In this document: piece by piece, positions 49,945 through 59,900 of the stretch | How positions within the stretch are numbered: the stretch's first letter is position 1 | Layout of the letters: every line of letters starts with the position of its first letter | Source of the DNA: Bathymodiolus brooksi | Taxonomy: Eukaryota > Mollusca > Bivalvia > Mytilida > Modiolidae | Length of the DNA: 64,000 nt | Direction: 5' to 3' | Assembly: GCA_963680875.1 (NCBI GenBank) | Contig: OY804577.1 | Coordinates: forward strand, 103,489,906 to 103,553,905 | The notes under the pieces: generated by a model | What the model saw: the letters and a program-made list of their open reading frames with translations, nothing else | Told to the model about the DNA's origin: nothing | Databases searched by the model: none | Position numbers and translations under genes: made by a program

Positions 49945-50369
49945 GGTACAATAAAATATAAAAATATAATTCTTTAAATTAATTTAACACTATAAACAAG
50001 GTAAAAGAAATGTACTAATCAAAATATTAAAAGTCGCCCATTTTTTCACGCTTTTGTCTCAATAAATGGCGGGTAATCAAACTTCAGTAAAAATTGTATG
50101 CATCTGTCGCTAAAAAACAATGTTTCTGGTAGATGATATATAATTAGATGATGTGATGTATTAAAAATAGGATACACTCTTTAAAAACCAATAAATTTAT
50201 GCCGACACCAATAATTCCACATAAAATTCAGGAGCTCCCAAAAAGACGTCTGCCACCATCAAATGTCATGCGTGTTAATTACCGGAAGCTAATTAATTAT
50301 GCACTGACCTGGGCGAGGCCAACTCTATTTATTTATCTATTTTTATGTCAGTAGCCCGGATGCTGCAGC
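49945..50369. other. Region upstream of the P2X7-domain gene
   Basis: AT-rich with no repeat recognised. It would hold the promoter and 5' UTR of the gene starting at 50,370, but no TATA box or initiator can be assigned with confidence. Confidence 0.4.
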
Positions 50370-52166
50370 ATGGATATTGAGGTAAGTTTCTATAAAAGTT
50401 GAGGAAAAAAGCTATTTGCGAACCGATTGTATCTAAAAGACTTAGAATAAATAATTTCTGTATCAGGAATAGATTTTTCTTTGATGAAAACTACATGCCT
50501 TAACAGATTCAGCCGATATTTCCACGATAACCATTGAAAACATGCCAGGAGGCACCCCATGGGGACAAGCTCAACTACGTATTTTCGATCGGAAATTTTT
50601 GCCAGCGTTAAAAATAACTAAATTAGTTTTTTTCTTCTTATAAGTTATGAAGTTGTTCCCCGAGATTTTGATACACGTGTTAAATTAATTTATTTTAGCC
50701 AGTTTTACCGACAATATGAAAACAGAGACATACATGTAGAACACAGTGAAATACATGTCTGAGGAAAACGAATAACGTAGCCAGTGTTGTTTTATTTGTT
50801 AATTGACTGGAATGTTTCAGAGAAATTTGGGCTGGATTAGAAACAAAAGAGACCTTACTTCTAGTTCCACAAGACAGTTGCTGCAAAATAATATGGGACT
50901 GATCATTTACCTTGAAGGGGGCTATGTCACGTTTTTTCGCCGTAGAAATGTTTTTTTCAGACGCCACAGAAATCATATTTTCTTATTTTCCGGCGAAGTG
51001 CCAATCTAATTAAAACAAGGTGAACTGTGATCTAATGCTCACTTATGATACCCCTGCCATTTCCCATGATATGGGGTACCTATATGAAGCTTGTGACCAA
51101 ATACCAGATTTCTGCCATCAATAGTTGTTGAGAAAAATGTGCATATATGTTCAATGTGGATAAAAACCAACTAAGTCGGCAAACAGGAAGTAGGAATCTG
51201 ATGGTTCCAAAACGCTTCCCACGATATGGCATACCTATGTGAAGCTTGTGACCAAATATCAGATTTCTGCCATCAATAGTTGCTGAGAAAAATGTGACGA
51301 AAAATATTTTGGAAGGACGGACGGACAGAGGTAAAACAGTATACCCCCCTCCCCCTTCGGGGAGCGGGGGTATAATTAGATCTAAAATAGGGAGCAAGTG
51401 CGTAGATCTAATTTTAATTAAATTGGCGAAGTGCTGGAATAATTTTTTTTCTTCAAAATTTTGTATATGATTATACTGTGAAAATGGCAAGTATATGATT
51501 ATACTGTGAAAATGTCAAGTCGGAATATATTTTTTTCTCCTGTCCAGCCAAATTTTTTTCTTCAAGATTCAATATCAAAATATTTTTTTTAGGAAAAAAA
51601 GCATAAAATTAAAATTGAATAGCTTGAGGGGTAAATTGATAAAAAAAAATTGCAAGACCAAAATGGTTCTCCCATATACCAACAAAAAAAAACCAAATAA
51701 AACTGTGGACACAAGAAAGTCCCACGAGAAAATCTTTCCTTCCAAAATAAGACTTTTTTTTATTTCTCTAAACTGAATTTGTGCAAACTATTTCACATAT
51801 AATGAATTATATTTCTTTTTTAAATAGAGCTCATTTTTCTAGATGAATGTATAACCATCTGTCTTTACTCTGTTTTTATTAAATCTCTTGTCTTTATTAC
51901 AGGACTTTGATCGGATTGTCCTTGATGAGGCAGTGTTGGGGGTTGCTAGAATGTTTCGAGAGGAACTTGTAGTAATGCCCCATGACGAGGATTACAACAG
52001 ATCCAATAGGTATGCAGCCTACCGCCAGTATACCATTTGGGCACATGGCCGACTTGGAGCTGGGGTCAGACGTGTGATCCCAAGGTGTTGTACTTGGAAA
52101 ATTAGGGACAAGTATCCTGATCTATATGGACAATACAAGGGTTTCATTCCTAGACGATTTAATTAA
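50370..52166 (+). CDS. Small protein with P2X7-type C-terminal (ballast) domain, two exons
   Basis: Exon 1 (50,370-50,381) encodes MDIE and is followed by the donor GTAAGT. Exon 2 (51,903-52,166) follows the acceptor TTTATTACAG and encodes 87 residues to a TAA, in matching phase 0, for a protein of about 91 residues. The C-terminal half reads [31 protein letters not shown] and GQYKGF. The Cys-Cys, Trp-x-Ile-Arg, Tyr/Phe-Pro and Gly-Gln-Tyr-x-Gly-Phe spacing is that of the cytoplasmic C-terminal domain of P2X7 receptors. No channel domain or transmembrane segment is present, so this is a stand-alone domain. In P2X7 the domain binds zinc and guanine nucleotide; function here is unknown. Exon 1 is short and less certain. 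A possible AATAAA lies at 52,344. Confidence 0.75.
50382..51902 (+). other. Intron of the P2X7-domain gene
   Basis: Starts GTAAGT and ends with a T-rich tract and ACAG. It holds the dispersed repeat at 51,050-51,375. Open frames at 50,695-51,009 have no domain or splice support. Confidence 0.6.
51050..51375 (+). repeat. Dispersed repeat with GGACGGACGG and terminal CCCCC/GGGGG hairpin
   Basis: Two units about 160 bp apart share TATGAAGCTTGTGACCAAAT and CAGATTTCTGCCATCAATAG. They are followed by GGACGGACGGACAGAGGTA and a terminal hairpin, TATACCCCCCTCCCC to GGGGAGCGGGGGTATA. A related copy is at 53,680-53,816. Confidence 0.8.
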
Positions 52167-52229
52167 AACTTGTTCATGAAATATTTTGTATTTTATCCCA
52201 TATACTCTAATGATAAAGTTTACCACTTG

Positions 52230-52350
52230 CTTCCCTATGGTCGGTGGTTGTCCGGGTACTCTGGCTTCCTCCACCACTAAAACTGGTTGCCATGATATAG
52301 CTGAAATATTGCTGAATGTGGCGTTAAAACACCAAAGATTAAAAATAAAT
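52230..52350 (-). mobile_element. Dispersed SINE-related repeat, copy 2
   Basis: The reverse complement contains GGTGTTTTAACGCCACATTC, CAGCTATATCATGGCAACC and GAGTACCCGG, the same family as 37,568-37,690. It lies in the 3' flank of the P2X7-domain gene and supplies a possible AATAAA. Confidence 0.7.
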
Positions 52351-52489
52351 CAACCCTAATGAGTTGTTAATTTCACAAGTTGGTCAGTTGGAATTGTAAA
52401 TTTAATTTGAAAGTTTTGCCATCTTATTATTATTTTTTGTTCTATCAGCACTGACAACTTCTTCTAAAATGGACTGACAGTCTTTTATA

Positions 52490-52890
52490 TAATTCAAAAC
52501 CAAACTTGGCAAAGATGTTTTCTATGAGGTCCTACACAAGAGTTGTTACTTTTGTGCAGATTCGTCAAAAAACATGGCCACCATGTGACTTTGAAAATTC
52601 TGATTGGTCGATTTTCAAGAAGCTTCTCCTCAAGAACCGCTGAAGGGATTGAATTGAAATCTGGTATATATGTTCCTATGAATGTCTTTAACATGTGTTG
52701 TTACTGTTTGCGCCATTTGAAAATTCAAAATGGCCACCAGCGGAGGTCAAAGTTTGCATTGAAACCCTATGGGAAACAACATTTTCATCTATTTTCATCT
52801 TCTTGAGAACAGCCGAACAGAATTTAACCAAACTTGGCAGAGATGTTTCTTGTGAGGTCCTAAAAAGTTGTTCTGGTTTGTATTAACTAG
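52490..52890 (+). repeat. Dispersed repeat with AACCAAACTTGGCA units
   Basis: Three diverged units of about 150-180 bp. The first and third share AACCAAACTTGGCA, AGATGTTT and GTGAGGTCC or ATGAGGTCC. The first and second share GAAAATTC followed by an A-rich stretch and GGCCACC. Short open frames here (52,494-52,886) come from the repeat. Confidence 0.7.
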
Positions 52891-53177
52891 ACCAACACAC
52901 TGAGTGCTATCATTATTGTGCATTGGACAATTTGTAATGCCCATTATCCTGACTTGGGTACTTTTCTGCTCTAAATGTGCAGAACTTCTGTTAGACCAGG
53001 AAAAACAAAGAGTGACAATCTAAATTTATTTTATGCGACAATTTAGTCAATTGTTTTGTCTTGGTCTTCAAATCTGGATTTCTGAGATGCTACAATATTA
53101 TCCCGAGTTGGAGGTTGTGCAATTGGTGCAAGATGGACCGAGATTCTTCTGGGATCATCTACTTCCAACTGCACACG

Positions 53178-54588
53178 TTAATTCATTCCTTCATTATCTT
53201 GCAGTCTCATACAAATGATGACCCTTAATAGTCTTGGAACATAGGAATATGACTTGTCAGCTTTAACAGGCTTCACAGACCATCTAGCTGTCTTTTTGTT
53301 GTAACTTCTCTGCCACCTGAAGTAGAAAAATACATACAATGTAATACACAAGAATAAAACAATAGAATTGAGATTATGATCTATGGAGCCCTAACTTTCA
53401 ATTCAAGATGAATATCTCGAATGTATAGTGAATGAGCAACTAAACATATCATTACAAGTCCACTTTATGAAGGATTTAAGTGATTTGTAGACAGATTTTA
53501 GGTTGTGGTCATCCCTCAAGAAGTTCTACGGCAGGCATCACGAGCTGGACAATGGTTACAGGGTGTCTGTTACCCAAATCAGAACTGATCTTCATTTGTT
53601 GTTGATGTCTTTCCCTTCATCGGATGGGACTTCTACCGGACTTGACCATGGACAACGCAGCGGGTTTGCAACTTTCGATTAACCCTTCTGAAGCCTATGA
53701 TCAAATATCAGATTGCTGCCATAAATAATTACTGAGAAAAATGTTATGAACATCTTTGGACGAACGGACGGACAGAGGTATATACCCCCCCCCCTTCCAG
53801 TGGAGCGGGGGTATAATAAAGCTCCTATGACATATGATCATGCATGGTTCTGTTATTGGGACAAAATTTCAAGTATGTAGGTTACAACTGAAACATATGA
53901 AATTAACATGACAAACCTTAGAGTGAAGTTGAGGCTAGGTTCAAAATCTCCATCGTCAGAATCATCACCAACATCACTGCCCTCTTCAGTAATATCTATT
54001 GAGAGACTGTAAGAATAAAAAAATAATTGTTTATTACAGTGTATGTGTATAATATCGAAACAAATTTTGTTATATGGTTCTGATGTGCAGCTGTATAACG
54101 AAATAGCTTTTCAAAATAATATTAAATCTATATACATGTATCCAGCACACATCTACACAACCCAATATAAAGAGACAAAATTACATCAAAGTTCCAGGAA
54201 AAAATTTGGTGCCCCAGACGTGCGTCAATTCTGTCCCAGTTTGGTTTCATTCCCGTAAGTAGCTAAGGAGGACTGGCCATTTCAGCTTGTGGATTGATGA
54301 AAATGTAACGATGACACAGAAGCCAACATGATCCCTATATAATATAGCTACTAGTAGTATCACTATGCAAGCCACAATAATTAATAGGAAACTGTTATAC
54401 AAGTGACTGTGTTGAACAATATTGACAATGTTACCTATAAACATAATGTAGAATATGTCTAATCTTTAACAAAATGAACATACTCAAATGGGTTCGCAAA
54501 TGAACTCGATTTTTCCAGTTTCATCCGTTTCGTTGAAATGTGATGGCTGTTCATTTCTTCTACTCTAGAAATACCTTGGTCAGAATAT
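53178..54588 (-). CDS. Unknown protein, three phase-2 exons (C-terminal part of a gene)
   Basis: On the - strand three exons fit together: 54,588-54,484 (acceptor GATTTAG, donor GTATGT), 54,006-53,917 (acceptor TTACAG, donor GTTTGT) and 53,316-53,178 (acceptor CTACTTCAG, ending in TAA). Both introns are phase 2 and all joins stay open. The product segment is about 110 residues: YSDQGISRVEEMN in the first exon, an acidic stretch EEGSDVGDDSDDGDFEP in the second, and a basic part with RWSVKPVKADKSYSYVPRLL in the third. A TTTATT at 53,025-53,030 is an AATAAA poly(A) signal on this strand, about 150 bp after the stop. Upstream exons were not found. I do not recognise the family. It converges with the P2X7-domain gene. 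Confidence 0.6.
53680..53816 (+). repeat. Dispersed repeat with GACGGACGG and terminal hairpin (intronic)
   Basis: GAAGCCTATGATCAAATATC, GATTGCTGCCAT and GGACGAACGGACGGACAGAG are followed by the hairpin TATACCCCCC to AGCGGGGGTATA. A shorter relative of 51,050-51,375, located in the intron between exons at 53,316 and 53,917. Confidence 0.75.
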
Positions 54589-54679
54589 CTAAATCAAATG
54601 TACAAATATCAATCACTACAAAATCACATTTGTCTGAAATTACCAGTTTTTGTAGTAATTTGCCTAAAAAATTAAGATA

Positions 54680-56480
54680 ATTTTACAAAAACCTGCATGA
54701 TTTTAACACAGAAATGTGCCATCGGTCTACTGTTAAATTCACACACTGTGAAACATGCAAATTGCTATGGATCTTCACATTATTTCTTAAAAATCTTGTT
54801 TATAAATCATACTTACAAGATCCAAACTAAACAAGGGCAAAGCATGGCGTATCACCTCGCCTAAAAATTTGACCCGGTGACCTTGACCTTTGACTTTGAA
54901 AATCAATAGGGTTCCAGATTCTCTTAAGGATTAAGTATGTACATGTACCAAGTTTGGTCAAAATCCATTGAAGGATGTTGATTCTAGAGTGTTCACAAGG
55001 ATGTTATGCGGTAAAATTTTGACCTGGTTATCTTGACCTTTGACCTATGAGGCTATGACCTTGAAAATCAATAGGGTTTCGGTTATCTTAAGGACTAAGT
55101 ATGTACCAAGTTTTGTCAAAAATCCATTGAAGGATGTTGATTCTAGTGTTCACAAGGATGTTATGTGGTAAAAATTTTAGCCTGTGACCTTGATCTTTGA
55201 CATACGACCTTGAAAATCAATAAGGTTCCAGATTCTCTTAAGGACTAAGTATGTACCAAGTTTGGTCAAAATCCATTGAAGGATGTTGATTCTAGAGTGT
55301 TCACAAGGATGTTAAGCAGTAAAATTTGACCCTGTGACCTTGACCTTTGACCTTGAAAATCAATAGGGTTTCAAATTCTCTTAAGGACTAAGTATGTACC
55401 AAGTTTGGTCAAAATCCGTTGAAGGATGTTGATTCTAGAGTGTTCACAAGGATGTGACGGAAGGATGGTGGGGTTACTATATCCCTTCGCAACTTTGTTG
55501 GCGAGGGGATAAAAAGCAGTTCAAATGACAATTCTTTAAATAGAAAGCCTTTATATGAAAAATACATATTGATTTCCCTCTATCATGTCTATGTTGATAA
55601 TTCTAAGATAGTAAAGTATAATTTTGGCTCCCTGAACTAAAAATTATGTCCAAAATTGTTGAAATGTAGTAAAAAACTAGTTAATGTAATGTTTTTAGAA
55701 TAGTCAAGAAATAATCTTGGTTTGCATAAGGAAATTGAAAACGATTTTCATTTAGTCATAATCTAAAATATGCAGTTCAGGACATTTCAGTAAAATTTTA
55801 TAGTCACATATATAGAAAATTTTCTGAAACTTGCAAATTTCTATGGATCTTCATATTATTTTTTAAAAACCTTGTTTATGTATCATACTTACAGGATCCA
55901 AACTAAAAATGCTACTGAAATGACACTTATTTAAATGGAAAGCTTTTTATATAAAAGATAGAAACTGATTTTCCACTATGGTGATAATTCACAGACAGGA
56001 AGATATAATTTTGGCTCCCATAACAAAGTTTTATGTTCTAACTTGTTGAAAAGTACTTTTAACCTTATTTATGTAATGTATTTCCAGTACCCAAGATATA
56101 AACTTGTTTGCATAAAGGAATTGAAAATGATTTTCATTTAGCCATGGTCTAAAATATGCATTTTAGGACATTTCTGAAATTTTCAGTAAAATTTTGTAGT
56201 CATATATAAAAAAAAGTTCTGAAACTTGAAAATTTCAATGGATATTCATATCATTTCTTCAAAACCTTGTTTATAATTATATATTATACTTACAGGATCC
56301 AAACTAAAAGTGCAATTGAAATGAAGCTTCTTTAAATAGAAAGCTTTTATTTGAAAAATACATACTGATTTTCCATTATAGTGATAATTCGCAGAAAGTA
56401 AGGTATATACTTTTGGTTCCCAAAACTAAGTTTCATGTCCAAGTTGTTGAAATTTGATAAAATTAAAAGCCTAATTATAT
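54680..56480 (+). repeat. About 400-bp degenerate tandem repeat, three units, interrupted
   Basis: The marker ACTTACAGGATCCAAACTAA (ACAAGATCC in the first unit) occurs near 54,811, 55,887 and 56,288. The last two are about 400 bp apart and share their surroundings, such as TATGGATCTTCATATTATTT, AATTTTGGCTCCC and GATTTTCATTTAG. The first is separated by about 1,077 bp because another repeat (54,829-55,515) sits inside it. Similarity is partial, so the duplication is old. Confidence 0.8.
54829..55515 (+). mobile_element. TGACCTTGACCTTTGACC repeat inserted into the 400-bp tandem repeat
   Basis: Four units of about 140-155 bp with GACCTTGACCTTTGACC, GAAAATCAATAGGGTTCC, TTAAGGACTAAGTATGTACC and GGATGTTGATTCTAGAGTGT. 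The block begins CAAGGGCAAAGCATGGCGTA with CACCTCGCC shortly after, and ends GGCGAGGGGATAAA, so short inverted CCTCGCC/GGCGAGG ends bracket it. The neighbouring 400-bp units act as empty sites: AACTAAA continues directly into the sequence after the block. TAAA on both sides may be a short target duplication. Confidence 0.75.
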
Positions 56481-56697
56481 GTTGTATATCAAAGAAATAA
56501 ATTTGTTTGAATAAAAAGAACTTTATAAGGTTTTCATTAAGCCATGCACAGTTTTAATTCTTGCATTAAAAATGAATTGATTCGATATTTTTTTTTAAAT
56601 TGATAATAATAAACTGCATAGCCATTGATATCATTTTTGCACTCCCATTTCCCCTTTGCCGGCCTCTTAAAATTTGTGTTTGTTTACCTCGCAAATA

Positions 56698-56763
56698 CCA
56701 CAGGTACATGTGGACAGGCCCCCGGGGGGGGCAACATAGGGTCCTGTCCACAAGTACCTGTGG
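56698..56763. repeat. 66-bp hairpin with G/C-rich loop
   Basis: Arms 56,698-56,718 (CCACAGGTACATGTGGACAG plus G) and 56,743-56,763 pair at 20 of 21 positions around a 24-base loop rich in CCCCCGGGGGGGG. It lies about 140 bp upstream of the first TRPM exon. No flanking direct repeats are visible. Confidence 0.85.
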
Positions 56764-56900
56764 TTCAATGCTTAAATCTCTAGGTCTGTATAATTAATTA
56801 ATACCTATATACAAATATGACTAAATGATGGATAAACAGTTTATATTTAGTGATTAAATCATGACTATTGCATTCCTAACTGATATAGATTTAGATTTAG

Positions 56901-59900
56901 AGATCAAAGTTCCAGTGTTAGTTATTGTCATAGAAGGCGATTTGTCTACATTAGATGTTGTTGTCGAAGTGTTGGAAAAATGTATACCTGTGTTGATTCT
57001 ACAGGGGTCTGGAAAAGCAGCTGATTTAATTGCAGAATATATGAGCCAGGAAGAGTAAGATATCTTACAGTATGATATACTATTCACTGCACAGAATAAT
57101 AAAACATGAGTGACACGAACCCCACAACAACATAAAACAACAACAAAAAACCATAAACAAAAAGCAAAAAAACAAAAAACAAACAAACTGTGTGACCTCA
57201 TTTTCTACAGATGTGTCAGTAGTTACCAGAGCCGTAACTAGGAGTTTGAAACAGGAGAGGCAGTGGAAAACTGACTTAACGGCCCAAAATAATGCATTTT
57301 TGTTTGATTTTCATATTATTGACACGCTTTATATACCAGTTACTATCAATGTGTGACGTAAAAGTATTTTTGACATTTACGTCACCGAATATGGTACTGC
57401 TTTGACAACTATTTTACCTATTTTGTTCCTGTATTTAAATACTGTTACAGTGACAGCCGGAACCTTTGAACCGTAATGAGAGCGGGAGGTTTGGCGCCTT
57501 AAAATCTGATTCAACCCACCATTTCTTTAGAAATGCCTGTACCAAGTCAGGGTCATTACGGTTTTCACAGTTTTCCGGTTGTTGACTGATTTTGTCTGTT
57601 TATATAATTATGAGTTTTGACTTTCCCTTTGTAAGATTGTTCGGAGTTCGGTAATTTTGTTATTACCTTTATTCACTACTAATAGCGACCATGCCGTCGA
57701 GAAGCTTCTATGGTAAATTAATCATAACACAACTGATTGATTTTTAAAATAATATCTTAATGAATAATATCAAATGACAGTACTTAGTCGGTGAATGCAA
57801 GATGAATTTTCCTATTGCCACTTAAATCCCATCTTTTGAGAACAGCTTCTGGATTTACCTGCCCGACAGTATCATTACGATGGACATAAAGCATCTCCAA
57901 CCCACAGAGGCGTAGAAAATAGCTTTCAGTTCTTGGGGAAATCGCAAATGTATATGTGATATGCTATGATCAATGTATAAAAGAAAGTAGTTAACGCGAT
58001 AATGATCTTCGATACTTTCGTTTGGGTCGTTTGCTCTGTGTCTTTGTCTTTTTTGTACTTCTTGGCTTTGTCGGCAAACGTCATTTTCATTTGCGACGGA
58101 CAGGCTCATACATGTCATGAAGCTTTGCATCGGAATCTGCACTTATTTGCCCTGAAAAAACGAAACACAATCTCGAGCTTCTTGATGGGCTTTTAATCAC
58201 AAGACCCGGACTGGAGAAGGATCGACAAAGGTCTTATGTACCCTAATACATACTCTATCATAACCGCAACCACAATTGAATCGAATTTGAGTAACACAGC
58301 TTGATATATGATGAAGCATCAGCTGCGGCCTGACCTTTGCATTTCAACTGGACAGTTTCGAGAACGCTTAACAGAGACTTAAAATGAACAAAGAGCCAAG
58401 AAAGGGTGTCATGGTCGATGATCAAAACTATTTGAAGTTGGCTTTCAGTCCTTCTTCTCATACCCTCTCTCTCTCTCTCTCTCTTTCTCTCTCTGTGTTT
58501 TTTCCCTTTTATCTCATTTTCCATTTTCAGAAAATCAGACAAGGCAGTTGCCTCATCTGCCTCAATGGTAGTTATGGCCCTGGTTCCTACTCCACTAATG
58601 GCGATCGTCATGTTACTGCTAAATAAAATGATCATCATTTAATATGGAAATCGTGTTGGACATCAATATGCGTACAAAATATAACGCGAAGCCCCTAGTG
58701 AACTATAAATGTGCAGACATGTAATTGGACTACATGAACAACACGAACCGCAATGAAAACCGGGTGTGAACTGAGGTGCTTGTGAAGGGTAGGCAGTTCC
58801 TTCTCAACTAAATTGTTTTATATACAGGTTTCCTGTAATACTTTACTACTATTCTAATAGAAGTAGTCAGAAGAATATCACATGATGATAAGAAATACAA
58901 GGAATGCTAAGCCTGATATGAATTAATCTGGAGCAGATGGACATGAGTAAAATGCCAACTCTCAAATATACCCGAGGGGTGGTTGTGGTCGTGATAGTAT
59001 GGTAGTTGGATTTGGAACTACATGTGCATTGAGTACTTATCACCACTAAGGCCAAAACAAATTAATTGTTAGCTTCTCAGGCACCACAGTGTGTGTGTTT
59101 TTACTGCCGCATTGATCGTTTTTACATTGGAAAAAAAAAATTGTGTCCGTCTCCGGTCATTTCCGGAATTTTTTCTGGTCCGTTTGTTGATCGCGATCAT
59201 TGTCAGTAAAGCGTTTATGACGAAGACATGCATTGTTGTTTCCGGTATAAGCTGCCACTGCATTTGAACCAACACTGATTATTACAACAACAAAAAAAGG
59301 TGCCTCCCTGCCTCATCAGAATATTTGGAAATTGGCCTGAGAAGCTAATAATTGTTTTTGTTTGGCCTAAAGTGTATATGATACAACATTATGTGATAAA
59401 GTTTGTCAGTGACTTGCGGCAGGTCGGTTGTTTTCTCCACTAATAAAACTGTCCGTCACGATATAACTGACATATTGTTGAAAGTGGCATTAAACACCAT
59501 GACCCTAACACTAATCCCATCTAATATACCCAGTCATACAGCGTTATTTTAGCGAACACTATAATCCTGAATATTGTGCATAATATATTTAATCTTATTG
59601 ACGCAGAATTCGAAACAATTTAAATATTTCAAATTCGTTCTGTTTGATATAAAAATTATACATGTTTCCTCAATCTTTACAGTATGGTAGATGGTATCAT
59701 TAGAGCAAAAGCACCGTTGTTATTTGGTATTTACTTCCGGAAAGAAGAATTTGATCATCTGACAAAGTGCATGGGTCTGATAATAAAAAGAAAACATCTT
59801 GTAAGTAAGCAAACTAATGAAAGGTAGATATCTAATTTAGTACCAGGGTACGTTTCTGGAATGCCCACAATCACATACGCTCGAAGTCAAAATTATCCTT

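Noticed and set aside
51080..51490. 136-codon minus-strand open frame
   Set aside because: Lies across the GGACGGACGG dispersed repeat and is antisense to nothing recognisable; no splice or domain support.
53033..53218. 61-codon plus-strand open frame
   Set aside because: Partly antisense to the last exon of the minus-strand gene; no domain.
56854..57201. 115-codon minus-strand open frame
   Set aside because: Shadow of the TRPM exon on the other strand.
58258..58638. 126-codon minus-strand and 80-codon plus-strand open frames
   Set aside because: Both run through a TC microsatellite that gives low-complexity Arg-Glu or Ser-Leu repeats.
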